Of a stretch of 64,000 nucleotides of DNA, positions 8,831 to 17,627 are shown one piece after another (position 1 is the first letter of the stretch; each line of letters begins with the position of its first letter). The DNA is from Novosphingobium sp. SG707 (GTDB taxonomy: Bacteria; Pseudomonadota; Alphaproteobacteria; Sphingomonadales; Sphingomonadaceae), in NCBI RefSeq assembly GCF_012275515.1, contig NZ_JAAZQL010000004.1:62001-126000 (forward strand). Direction: 5' to 3'. The notes under the pieces were generated by a model. The model saw only the letters and a program-made list of their open reading frames with translations, was not told where the DNA came from and did not search any database. The position numbers and the translations under genes are program-made.

Positions 8831-9157
8831 TCACCGCCGCAATATGGCCGCCACCAGCCGTTCCGGCTCCTGAACCTGATGCAAACCGCGTGATCGGGCA
8901 CGAAACAGCCAACACAGCAGCAGCCAGGGCAAGCCGAAAATGGCGAGGCAACCCACACCTTCACGGTCATCGGCAAAGCGCGCCCACGGCCAATCCCAGA
9001 CCCACTCGCCATAGCAATCGGCCAAGGCCATTATGAATTCCGTGATGTCATCGCCGTAAAGCCCGAGATCCTGCGACACGGCCATATCCGGCCATACTCG
9101 CCGCAAACCCGACAGATCCTGCGCCAAGGCGGCAATCTCCGCCTCGCGCTCGGTCAC
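8831..9157 (-). CDS. Small DUF1493-like (acyl-carrier-like) protein with a C-terminal membrane helix
   Basis: A 108-residue protein. The segment AVSQDLGLYGDDITEFIMALADCYGEWVWDWPWARFADDREG resembles DUF1493 proteins, a small helical family with an acyl-carrier-protein-like core (a DLGL-x-GDD-x-x-E pattern and a following F-x-x-E/D-G). There is no Ser attachment site, so a classic ACP role is unlikely. A hydrophobic stretch (GCLAIFGLPWLLLCWLF) follows. I chose the GTG at 9157 because it overlaps the rimM stop as GTGA; the upstream frame to 9199 runs inside rimM. Function is unknown. A gap of 148 bases separates it from the TIGR04222-like gene. Confidence 0.55.
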   Translation of the reverse strand: MTEREAEIAALAQDLSGLRRVWPDMAVSQDLGLYGDDITEFIMALADCYGEWVWDWPWARFADDREGVGCLAIFGLPWLLLCWLFRARSRGLHQVQEPERLVAAILRR

Positions 9158-9651
9158 CCGACGTAGGCGTCCTCGATCAGCACCCGCGTCTCGTCCCATT
9201 CGGGTACGGCCTCGGTGCGCATAGGCACCATGAAGCGGTGGCTCTTGCCGTCCTCGCCCGAGGGCGTCTCGATTTCCAGAATGTCGCCCGCGCCGAAATT
9301 CTCGACCGCGACCACCGTGCCCAGCATCGCACCCGTGGTGGATTGGGCCGCCAGACCCAGCAGGTCGGCGTAATAATACTCACCCGGCGCCAGCGGCGGC
9401 ATGGCCGAGCGGGGGACCGTCAGCGCCGTCCCGCGCAATTTTTCCGCCGCCGTTCGATCAGGGACTTCGGCAAAGCGGGCCAGAGCGCCCCCCTTGCCGT
9501 CATCCTTGATCGATTTCAGCGTCAGCGCGCCATTGTTGAAGGTGCGGTAGCCCTTGAGCGCGGCCACACCTTCACCAAACAACTTGAGACGAACCTCGCC
9601 CGTGATGCCATGGGCCGCCGCAACAGCGGCCATTGTCACGGGCCGGCTCAT
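9154..9651 (-). CDS. rimM: Ribosome maturation factor RimM
   Basis: A 165-residue 30S assembly factor. It shows the RimM N-terminal domain (AAAHGITGEVRLKLF, AEKLRGTALTVPRSAMPPLAPGEYYYADLLGL) and the PRC-barrel-like C-terminal half (GTVVAVENFGAGDILEIE, MVPMRTEAVPEWD). RimM binds S19 and the 16S head domain. The ATG shares one base with the rpsP stop (TAATG at 9649-9653), and the stop overlaps the next gene's GTG. Both overlaps indicate coupled translation. Confidence 0.97.
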   Translation of the reverse strand: MSRPVTMAAVAAAHGITGEVRLKLFGEGVAALKGYRTFNNGALTLKSIKDDGKGGALARFAEVPDRTAAEKLRGTALTVPRSAMPPLAPGEYYYADLLGLAAQSTTGAMLGTVVAVENFGAGDILEIETPSGEDGKSHRFMVPMRTEAVPEWDETRVLIEDAYVG

Positions 9652-10016
9652 TATTCAGCAGCAGCCGCTTCAGCAGCTTCAGCGGCCTTCTTGGCCTTGT
9701 CTTCAGCGCGTTCCTTGGCCTTCTTGCCGGGTTCGGCCTTGTTCGGGTTGTTGGTGGGGGCGCGTTCCTTCAGACCGGCCTTGTCCAGCAGACGGGCAAC
9801 GCGGTCGGTCGGCTGCGCGCCAACGCCCAGCCAGTACTTCACGCGGTCTTCGATCAGACGCACGCGGTCTTCGCTGTCCTTGGCGAGCAGCGGGTTGTAG
9901 GTGCCGACCTGCTCCAGGAACTTGCCGTCGCGGGGCGCGGTCGAATTGGCAATAACGATCTTGTAGTAAGGGCGCTTCTTAGAACCGCCACGCGACAGAC
10001 GCAGAGAAACCGACAT
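9651..10016 (-). CDS. rpsP: 30S ribosomal protein S16 with a long Ala/Lys tail
   Basis: The first 80 or so residues are a standard S16 ([53 protein letters not shown]). The protein continues to 121 residues with a charged, Ala-rich tail ([24 protein letters not shown]) predicted to be helical or disordered. Such tails are common in alphaproteobacterial S16. It leads the rpsP-rimM-trmD-rplS operon and lies 26 bases behind ffh, so it may also be read from the ffh promoter. Confidence 0.97.
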   Translation of the reverse strand: MSVSLRLSRGGSKKRPYYKIVIANSTAPRDGKFLEQVGTYNPLLAKDSEDRVRLIEDRVKYWLGVGAQPTDRVARLLDKAGLKERAPTNNPNKAEPGKKAKERAEDKAKKAAEAAEAAAAE

Positions 10017-10042
10017 TTTCGTACCTTTCCAATTAATTCAGC

Positions 10043-11509
10043 TTATTTCTTCAAAAACTTTGTAAAATCCGGGGCGCCCGCGCCAAGGCCGGGAAGGCCG
10101 CCGGCACCGGGGCCGCCAAGACCGCCCATGCCACCAGGCATTCCGCCGCCGCCCAGACCACCCATGCCACCCTTGCCGAACAAGGCGGCCAGGCCCTTGA
10201 GCCCGCCCATCTTCTTGATCTGCTTCATCGCCTTTTCCATCTCCTGATGCATTTTCAGGAGCTTGTTGACTTCCTGCACCTGCGTGCCGGAGCCATTGGC
10301 GATGCGGATCTTGCGCTTGGCGTTGAGCAATTCGGGGCGCGCACGCTCCTTGGGGGTCATCGAACCGATGATCGCATCCATGCGCAGCAGTGTACGGTCG
10401 TTCATCCCGCTGTTGGCCATGGCGGCCTGCGCCTTCTTCATGCCCGGCAGCATCCCGGCCAACATGCCCAGCCCGCCCATCTTCTGCATCTGGCGCAGCT
10501 GGGTGCGCAGGTCGTTCATATCGAACTGACCCTTGGCCATACGCTCGGCCAGCTTTTCGGCGTCCTCGGCCTCAACCGCCTGCGCCGCCTTTTCCACCAG
10601 GCTGACGATATCGCCCATGCCCAGGATGCGGCCCGCCACGCGGCCGGGATTGAACACTTCAATCTGGTCGAGCTTTTCGCCCATACCGGCAAACTTGATC
10701 GGCTTGCCCGTGACCGCGCGCATCGAAAGCGCCGCACCGCCGCGCGCATCACCATCCATACGGGTGAGGATCACACCCGTCAGATCGACTTCGCCCGCAA
10801 AGCTCTGCGCAACGTTGACCGCGTCCTGACCGGTCAGCGAATCGACGACCAGCAGCGTTTCCTTCGGGGTCGAGATGGCGGCCACCGCCTTCATCTCTTC
10901 CATCAGCGCGGCATCGACATGCAGACGGCCCGCCGTGTCGAGCAGCAGCACGTCCACAGCCTGAAGCTTGGCCGAATTGATCGCGCGTTCGGCGATCGCC
11001 GTCGGCATCTGGCCAGCGATGATCGGCAGGGTCGAAACGCCCACCTGCTCGCCCAGAACGGCCAACTGTTCCTGAGCGGCGGGGCGGTTGACGTCGAGCG
11101 ACGCCATCAGCACCTTTTTGCCGTGCTTTTCCTTCAGCAGCTTGCCGAGCTTGGCCGTGCTGGTGGTCTTGCCCGACCCTTGCAGGCCGACCATCATGAT
11201 GACCACCGGCGGCGCGGCGTTCAGATCGAAACCGGGGACATCCTGCCCGCCCAGCATCTCGACCAGCGCGTCATTGACGATCTTGACGACCTGCTGACCG
11301 GGCGTGACCGACTTGAGCACATTTTGCCCAACGGCCTTCTCGGTCACATCGTCGATAAACCGGCGCACCACCGGCAGGGCCACGTCGGCTTCGAGCAAGG
11401 CGATGCGCACTTCGCGCATCGCATCGCGCACATCCTGTTCCTTGAGCGCACCGCGCCCCTTCAGCCGATCAAAGACCGAGCCAAGGCGATCAGACAGAGC
11501 GTCGAACAT
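10043..11509 (-). CDS. ffh: Signal recognition particle protein Ffh
   Basis: The GTPase that with 4.5S RNA targets nascent membrane proteins to FtsY. The 488 residues comprise the N helical bundle, the G domain with the P-loop GLQGSGKTT (111-116 is GSGKTT), DTAGRLHVD, TRMDGDARGGAAL and GMGEKLDQIEVFNP, then a Met-rich M domain (MQKMGGLGMLAGMLPGMKKAQ). The C-terminus is strongly Gly/Met-rich. The start at 11509 fits the family (FDALSDRLGSVFDRLKGRG). The orientation leads into rpsP. Confidence 0.98.
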   Translation of the reverse strand: MFDALSDRLGSVFDRLKGRGALKEQDVRDAMREVRIALLEADVALPVVRRFIDDVTEKAVGQNVLKSVTPGQQVVKIVNDALVEMLGGQDVPGFDLNAAPPVVIMMVGLQGSGKTTSTAKLGKLLKEKHGKKVLMASLDVNRPAAQEQLAVLGEQVGVSTLPIIAGQMPTAIAERAINSAKLQAVDVLLLDTAGRLHVDAALMEEMKAVAAISTPKETLLVVDSLTGQDAVNVAQSFAGEVDLTGVILTRMDGDARGGAALSMRAVTGKPIKFAGMGEKLDQIEVFNPGRVAGRILGMGDIVSLVEKAAQAVEAEDAEKLAERMAKGQFDMNDLRTQLRQMQKMGGLGMLAGMLPGMKKAQAAMANSGMNDRTLLRMDAIIGSMTPKERARPELLNAKRKIRIANGSGTQVQEVNKLLKMHQEMEKAMKQIKKMGGLKGLAALFGKGGMGGLGGGGMPGGMGGLGGPGAGGLPGLGAGAPDFTKFLKK

Positions 11510-11594
11510 CAGCCAACCCCAACAGCGGCGCAAAATTACGCCAAAAACGCCGATGGGCGAAACCTCGCCGATCAGCGCATATTCCCATCAAGCG

Positions 11595-11629
11595 AAAAAC
11601 GCCGGCGGACGTAAATTCGTCGGCCAGCG
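11595..11629 (-). terminator. Rho-independent terminator of the tRNA-Ala pair
   Basis: On the minus strand the arms CGCTGGCCGACG and CGTCCGCCGGCG form a 12-bp stem with one C/C mismatch and one G-T pair and a 6-base loop, followed directly by TTTTT. It lies about 30 bases past the CCA end of the first tRNA copy and separates the tRNAs from ffh. Confidence 0.8.
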
Positions 11630-11658
11630 TAACGCTTGATGAAGCGATACTTTCCCTT

Positions 11659-11734
11659 TGGTGGAGCCTAGCGGGATCGAACCGCTGACCTCCTGCATGC
11701 CATGCAGGCGCTCTCCCAGCTGAGCTAAGGCCCC
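11659..11734 (-). tRNA. tRNA-Ala (anticodon GGC)
   Basis: 76 bases with an encoded CCA end. The acceptor arms GGGGCCT and AGGCTCC pair with one G-T. The D arm is GCTC/GAGC, the anticodon stem CCTGC/GCAGG has loop ATGGCAT giving anticodon GGC (codon GCC), and the T arm is AGCGG/CCGCT with loop TTCGATC. It is identical to the copy 23 bases away. Confidence 0.97.
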
Positions 11735-11757
11735 TAACCAATGGGTATATGTTTGAA

Positions 11758-11833
11758 TGGTGGAGCCTAGCGGGATCGAACCGCTGACCTCCTGCATGCC
11801 ATGCAGGCGCTCTCCCAGCTGAGCTAAGGCCCC
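11758..11833 (-). tRNA. tRNA-Ala (anticodon GGC), second identical copy
   Basis: The same 76 bases as the neighbouring tRNA, with CCA encoded. A 23-base AT-rich spacer (11735-11757) separates the two, so they are very likely transcribed as one dimeric precursor ending at the hairpin at 11595-11629. GCC is a heavily used Ala codon in this GC-rich DNA, which fits two copies. Confidence 0.97.
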
Positions 11834-11912
11834 ATTCATTCAATAAGCTAGGCATCCCAGGGTGGTTTGCTTCGCTTCCGCCTCGTCGGCGGGCCGCCCC
11901 ACTAGGACGACC

Positions 11913-11981
11913 CCGGAACCTTGGCAAGAACTTTTTTCGAGAAATTTCATTTTTCTGAAAAAAGCCCCGCCAAGGTTCCGG
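11913..11981. repeat. Long two-storey palindrome beside the FYDLN gene
   Basis: The outer arms CCGGAACCTTGGC (11913-11925) and GCCAAGGTTCCGG (11969-11981) are perfect 13-mers. Inside are CTTTTTTC (11931-11938) with GAAAAAAG (11957-11964), and AGAAA with TTTCT, closing on an 8-base loop. It starts eight bases past the stop of the minus-strand gene at 11990. It probably ends that transcript; the internal T-run after the GC arm would serve as the terminator U-tract. Confidence 0.7.
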
Positions 11982-11989
11982 ACAAGAGC

Positions 11990-12307
11990 TTACACTTCGT
12001 CGGGCTCTTCATCATGGCCCGACACGCCCAGGTCGTCATCGCCGCCTAGGTCGACATCATTGTCCGGCGAATCGCCGTCATCATCGATATCCAGATCCTC
12101 ATCGGCCAGATCGCCGTCGGCCACCTCATCGGCGTCCTTCTTCTGGATCTCCTCAAAGGGAATCGGCTGCTTGCTCTTGAGAACCGGTTCGGGAACCCAG
12201 GCATAGCCGCATTCGATGCAAGTGACGGGATCGTCCTTGCCCAGATCGTAAAAGCGGGTGCCGCACTTCGGGCAGCCGTGCTTGGCGCCCCATTCTGGCT
12301 TGACCAT
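11990..12307 (-). CDS. TIGR02300 (FYDLN acid) family zinc-ribbon protein
   Basis: A 105-residue protein. The N-terminal zinc ribbon CPKCGTRFYDLGKDDPVTCIECG (two CxxC pairs) contains the FYDL signature. A Pro-Glu linker follows, then a very acidic C-terminus (D/E-rich from about residue 58, with DEDLDIDDDGD). This is the TIGR02300 family, found almost only in Alphaproteobacteria and of unknown role. The ATG at 12307 has a GAGGA ribosome site five bases upstream; in-frame ATGs at 12319 and 12334 are less likely. Divergent from aroA, an arrangement I recall from many alphaproteobacteria. Confidence 0.88.
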   Translation of the reverse strand: MVKPEWGAKHGCPKCGTRFYDLGKDDPVTCIECGYAWVPEPVLKSKQPIPFEEIQKKDADEVADGDLADEDLDIDDDGDSPDNDVDLGGDDDLGVSGHDEEPDEV

Positions 12308-12509
12308 GCTATTCCTCATGTCTGCCCCAGCCAAAGCGGCGGGCGGTATCCATTGCTATGCGTAACTGGCGCGAAGGGCCATTTGACCGGCCTTGCCATG
12401 CTCTGGCGCCTTGCCATAGAGCCCCCGCGCTGTCAAAAGCCGCGCGCTTCTGACGGGTGCCTGCCCGTGACGCAAGCGTTTTTCGCATCCCCAGTCTTCA
12501 TAGCCCTAA

Positions 12510-14139
<1,630 letters not shown>

Positions 14140-14143
<4 letters not shown>

Positions 14144-14778
14144 TTATCGCCGTTGATGGCCCGACCGCTTCGGGCAAGGGCACCATCGCCAAGGCGCTGG
14201 CCGCGCATTACGGCCTGCCGCATCTGGACACCGGGCTGCTCTATCGCGCGGTGGGGCGGCAAGTGGCGATAAATGGCGGCAATCCCGATGATGCGGGCGA
14301 TGCGCTGGCCGCCTGCGGCTTTGCCGACAGTTTGCTCGACGATCCCGAATTGCGCTCCGAAGCCTCGGGCGGGCTGGCCAGTCGCGTGTCGGTGCATCCC
14401 GCCGTGCGTCAGGCGCTGTATGAACGCCAGCGCGCCTTTGCCACGCAAAGCGGCGGGGCGGTTCTGGACGGGCGCGATATCGGCACGGTGATTGCGCCGG
14501 AGGCCACGGCCAAGCTGTTCGTGATCGCCAGCGTAGCCGCACGCGCGGCGCGGCGCCATGCCGAAATGCTGTCGCAGGGGCGCGATGTAGCGCTTGCCGA
14601 GATCGAGGCCGACCTTGCCGCGCGCGACGAGCGCGACCGCAATCGCAGCGCCGCCCCTTTGCGCCCGGCGCCCGATGCGATCACCCTCGACACATCCGAT
14701 CTGGGGCGCGAGGCGGCGATTGCCGCCGCCATCGCGCTGGTCGAGCAGATGCGCTGCCTTAGTGGTGAAACGTCTTAA
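14140..14778 (+). CDS. cmk: Cytidylate kinase
   Basis: Phosphorylates CMP and dCMP to diphosphates. The 212 residues show the P-loop DGPTASGKGTIAK (residues 6-18), DTGLLYRAVG, the VLDGRDIGTVIAPEA nucleotide-binding region, a Lid with ARAARRHAEM and ARDERDRNRSAAPL, and TLDTSDL. The start overlaps the previous stop (ATGA). The stop TAA shares the palindrome TTAA (14775-14778) with the stop of the converging lipoprotein gene. It sits upstream of rpsA, as in many proteobacteria. Confidence 0.96.
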
Positions 14779-15218
14779 TGGTGAAATTGGGCCTGCGTGA
14801 CCTGGGCTTCCTTGGCCACGGTCTTTTTCTTGGCCACGCTCTTGGAATGATGGCGCTTCTTATTCTTCCCTTCCAGCTTATGGAGGCGCGCCTTCAGCAC
14901 GGCCACCTGTTCGCGGGCGGCGCGGGCATCGGCAGCGGCCGCCGCGGCCAGTGAATTGGCAGAATTGGCCGAGTTGCCCGCGTTTTGCGCCGCCATATTG
15001 GCCGCATCGGCCGCACTCTGCGCCCGGCCCGAGGCCGCAAGGGCATTGTCGGCCGTGCCCTGCGCGCGCGATGCGGCGCCATTGCCTTCCTGGGCGCTGG
15101 CATAGGCTTCATCTGCGCGCGCCTGTGCCCGCTTGACCGAACCGGTCGTGGCACAGCCCGAAAGCGCGAGAGACGCCGCCACCAGACCCGTCCCCATCAG
15201 GCCCAAAGAAATACGCAT
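14775..15218 (-). CDS. Ala-rich coiled-coil lipoprotein (Lpp-like)
   Basis: 147 residues. The signal peptide ends in the lipobox LALSGC, so Cys22 would carry lipid. The mature protein is an Ala/Ser/Asn-rich helical repeat (AASGRAQSAADAANMAAQNAGNSA, heptad-like) followed by a charged coil (ARAAREQVAVLKARLHKLEG) and a Lys/His-rich end (KKRHHSKSVAKKKTVAKEA). It resembles Lpp/alanine-zipper lipoproteins that space the outer membrane from the wall. The basic end could bind peptidoglycan; this is inferred. A strong GGAGGAG ribosome site precedes the ATG. It converges on cmk. Confidence 0.8.
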   Translation of the reverse strand: MRISLGLMGTGLVAASLALSGCATTGSVKRAQARADEAYASAQEGNGAASRAQGTADNALAASGRAQSAADAANMAAQNAGNSANSANSLAAAAAADARAAREQVAVLKARLHKLEGKNKKRHHSKSVAKKKTVAKEAQVTQAQFHH

Positions 15219-15493
15219 GGGTTCTCCTCCTTCACAAAGTTTCCATCCAGTGGAAATCTGAACAGACCGCTGCGGTCCTGTGCGGAAAATGAACGGAACG
15301 GCAAACCTCGTTGGCCCGCCCCCGGCGCAAGACGAACCGTGTTGCCACACCCATCGCCACCTGTACCAAGGATCAGGTGGCGGGCGGTATTTTCCTTGCC
15401 TTTCGCGCCCGTTTGGCCTAGTCGCCGCCGGTCTGCCCGTGGCCTTGGCTGTGGGTGGGTGCTGTGGATGGCATCCGGCCTCCATGGCGGTTC

Positions 15494-15570
15494 GGCCCTT
15501 TTTGGCCCGGCCATCGCATGGTGCGATGCCGGAGGAAAGACCGGCGGACGGAGCAAAACTCCCAACCGCC
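15494..15570 (+). promoter_or_regulatory. Structured leader of rpsA
   Basis: The gap 15219-15605 holds no convincing gene. Its last 110 bases fold well: GGCC/GGCC (15494-15507); GGC-ATCGCA with TGCGAT-GCC around loop TGG (15509-15530); and a nested hairpin GGCGG-ac-GGAG with CTCC-caa-CCGCC (15543-15570) closed by a CAAAA loop. GCCGG/CCGGC (about 15529-15545) competes with the last helix. S1 autoregulates its own mRNA in other bacteria, so a regulatory leader is a reasonable inference. The rest of the gap (15219-15493) should hold the two divergent promoters; I could not pick them out with confidence. Confidence 0.5.
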
Positions 15571-15605
15571 TGGCCGGAAGAACGTTAGATTTGAAGGACT
15601 CTTTT

Positions 15606-17309
15606 ATGAGCACCCCGACCCGCGACGATTTCGCGGCTCTCCTTGACGAATCGCTTGGCGGCGCCGCCAACGGTGGCTTTGAAGGCCGCGTAGTCAAGGG
15701 CACCATCACGGCAATCGAAAACGACAAGGCCGTCATCGACGTAGGCCTCAAGAGCGAAGGCCGCGTTCCGCTGCGCGAATTCGCCATGGCCGGTCAGCCC
15801 CACGGTCTGAAGGTTGGCGATGAAGTCGAAGTGTTTGTCGACCGCGTCGAAAACGCTGACGGCGAAGCGATGCTCTCGCGTGACCGCGCTCGTCGCGAAG
15901 CCGCCTGGGACAAGCTTGAAAACGAATTTGGCGAAGGCAAGCGGGTTGAAGGCGTCATCTTCGGCCGCGTCAAGGGCGGCTTCACCGTTGACCTCGACGG
16001 CGCCGTGGCCTTCCTGCCCGGCTCGCAGGTCGACATCCGCCCCGTGCGCGACGTCACCCCGCTGCTCGACGTTCCCCAGCCGTTCCAGATCCTCAAGATG
16101 GACCGTCGCCGTGGCAACATCGTCGTGTCGCGCCGCGCCGTTCTGGAAGAAACCCGCGCCGAACAGCGCAGCGGCCTGATCCAGAACCTCTCGGAAGGTC
16201 AGATCATCGACGGCGTGGTCAAGAACATCACCGATTACGGTGCGTTCGTTGATCTGGGCGGCATCGACGGCCTGCTGCACGTCACCGACATGAGCTACAA
16301 GCGCGTGAACCACCCGAGCGAAGTGATCGCCATCGGCGACACCGTGCGCGTGCAGATCGTCCGCATCAACCAGGACACGCAGCGCATCAGCCTGGGCATG
16401 AAGCAGCTGGAATCGGATCCGTGGGATGGCGTTGCCGCCAAGTACCCGGTCGGCGCCAAGCTGCGTGGCACCGTCACGAACATCACCGAATATGGTGCGT
16501 TCGTCGAACTGGAAGCCGGCATCGAAGGTCTGGTCCACGTTTCGGAAATGTCCTGGACCAAGAAGAACGTCCACCCCGGCAAGATCGTTTCGACCTCGCA
16601 GGAAGTCGACGTGCTGGTGCTGGAAGTCGATTCGGACAAGCGCCGCATCTCGCTCGGCCTCAAGCAGGCCCAGCAGAACCCGTGGGAAGCTTTCGCCGAA
16701 CGTCACCCGGTTGGTTCGAGCGTCGAAGGCGAAGTCAAGAACGCCACCGAATTCGGCCTCTTCATCGGTCTGGACGGCGAAGTCGACGGCATGGTTCACA
16801 TGTCGGACATCGCCTGGGGCATCTCGGGCGAAGACGCGCTGGCGCTGCACCGCAAGGGTGAAAGCGTCAAGGCGATCGTTCTGGACGTGGACATCGAAAA
16901 GGAGCGTATCTCGCTCGGCATCAAGCAGCTCGAAAAGGGCGCTCCGGCTGCCGGCGGCGTGTCGCCTGCTGGTGGTTCGAACCTGAAGCGCAACGAAGTC
17001 GTCACCGTGACCGTGCTCGAAGTGCGTGACGGCGGCCTCGAAGTGCAGGCCGGCGACGATGGCGCCACCGGCTTCATCAAGCGTTCGGATCTGGGTCGCG
17101 ACCGCGACGAACAGCGCCCCGACCGCTTCCAGGTCGGTCAGAAGATCGACGCCATGGTCACCGGTTTCGACCGTTCGAAGAAGCCCAGCTTCTCGATCAA
17201 GGCGCGTCAGCTGCACGAAGAAAAGGAAGCCGTCGAACAGTACGGTTCGTCGGATGCCGGCGCTTCGCTGGGCGACATCCTGGGCGCCGCTCTGAAGGCC
17301 AAGCAGTAA
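15606..17309 (+). CDS. rpsA: 30S ribosomal protein S1
   Basis: 567 residues with six OB-fold S1 domains. Clear repeats include GRVKGGFTVDLDGAVAFLPGS, GVVKNITDYGAFVDLGGIDGLLHV, GTVTNITEYGAFVELEAGIEGLVHV and GEVKNATEFGLFIGLDGEVDGMVHM. The sixth, VTVTVLEVRDGGLEVQAGDDGATGF, is the most divergent. S1 docks structured mRNAs on the 30S. The ATG at 15606 starts the family-typical STPTRDDFAALLDES; the open frame continues 207 codons upstream but is leader DNA. The codon choice is more C-ending than in neighbours, as expected for a highly expressed gene. Confidence 0.98.
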   Translation: MSTPTRDDFAALLDESLGGAANGGFEGRVVKGTITAIENDKAVIDVGLKSEGRVPLREFAMAGQPHGLKVGDEVEVFVDRVENADGEAMLSRDRARREAAWDKLENEFGEGKRVEGVIFGRVKGGFTVDLDGAVAFLPGSQVDIRPVRDVTPLLDVPQPFQILKMDRRRGNIVVSRRAVLEETRAEQRSGLIQNLSEGQIIDGVVKNITDYGAFVDLGGIDGLLHVTDMSYKRVNHPSEVIAIGDTVRVQIVRINQDTQRISLGMKQLESDPWDGVAAKYPVGAKLRGTVTNITEYGAFVELEAGIEGLVHVSEMSWTKKNVHPGKIVSTSQEVDVLVLEVDSDKRRISLGLKQAQQNPWEAFAERHPVGSSVEGEVKNATEFGLFIGLDGEVDGMVHMSDIAWGISGEDALALHRKGESVKAIVLDVDIEKERISLGIKQLEKGAPAAGGVSPAGGSNLKRNEVVTVTVLEVRDGGLEVQAGDDGATGFIKRSDLGRDRDEQRPDRFQVGQKIDAMVTGFDRSKKPSFSIKARQLHEEKEAVEQYGSSDAGASLGDILGAALKAKQ

Positions 17310-17347
17310 GCCTGAACCTTCTCAGAGCTGTTGCCTGAGATACAAAG

Positions 17348-17378
17348 ACCCGCTCGGAGCGATCCGGGCGGGTTTTTT
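17348..17378 (+). terminator. Rho-independent terminator of rpsA
   Basis: ACCCGCTCGGA (17348-17358) pairs with TCCGGGCGGGT (17363-17373) over 11 bp, with one T-G and a GCGA loop, followed by a run of six T. It begins 38 bases past the rpsA stop. Confidence 0.92.
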
Positions 17379-17404
17379 GTTGGGGGTTTAGGTTTAGGGA
17401 TAGA

Positions 17405-17589
17405 ATGCGAGGGTCTGGACCCTCGCGCTCCCATTACTGTCCTTGTTGCGCCAAAGGTTCACCCTTGCGCCCAGCTTGCCGCGCCGCAGGCTTTAAATAG
17501 AGCGGCTTTGCCGCATGACGCTTGCTCGCAAGCAAAGCGCAACCAGTATCGGGATTGCAAAGGGCTTTCGCCCTTTGCCCGCCGGAGGC
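17405..17589. repeat. Dispersed palindromic element, copy A
   Basis: Fills the rpsA-gloB gap. The left module is the palindrome GCGAGGGTCtgGACCCTCGC (17407-17426) followed by GCTCCCATTACTGTC. The middle has GCCGCAGGCTTT and small hairpins. The right module is GGGATTGCAAAGGGC-tttc-GCCCTTTGC then CCGCCGGAGGC (17551-17589). Left and right modules recur near-identically at 40314-40517; the right module also recurs at both ends of 36636-36857. Confidence 0.85.
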
Positions 17590-17627
17590 ATAAGCCCTTC
17601 CCGAATCCCCACCACAGGACCGCGCCC

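Noticed and set aside
8831..9157. Genuine acyl carrier protein
   Set aside because: The DLGL-like helix is followed by GDD and lacks the Asp-Ser-Leu phosphopantetheine site.
15280..15588. 102-codon plus-strand frame inside the rpsA leader
   Set aside because: Unlike any protein I know, Pro/Cys/Trp-rich, no ribosome site, and it runs through the predicted hairpins.
14985..15605. Open frame running 207 codons upstream of rpsA
   Set aside because: It carries no S1-like or other protein features, overlaps the lipoprotein gene and leader hairpins, and the ATG at 15606 matches the S1 start.
17405..17589. CRISPR array
   Set aside because: The repeats are far apart, palindromic and single, with no regularly spaced units or cas genes.
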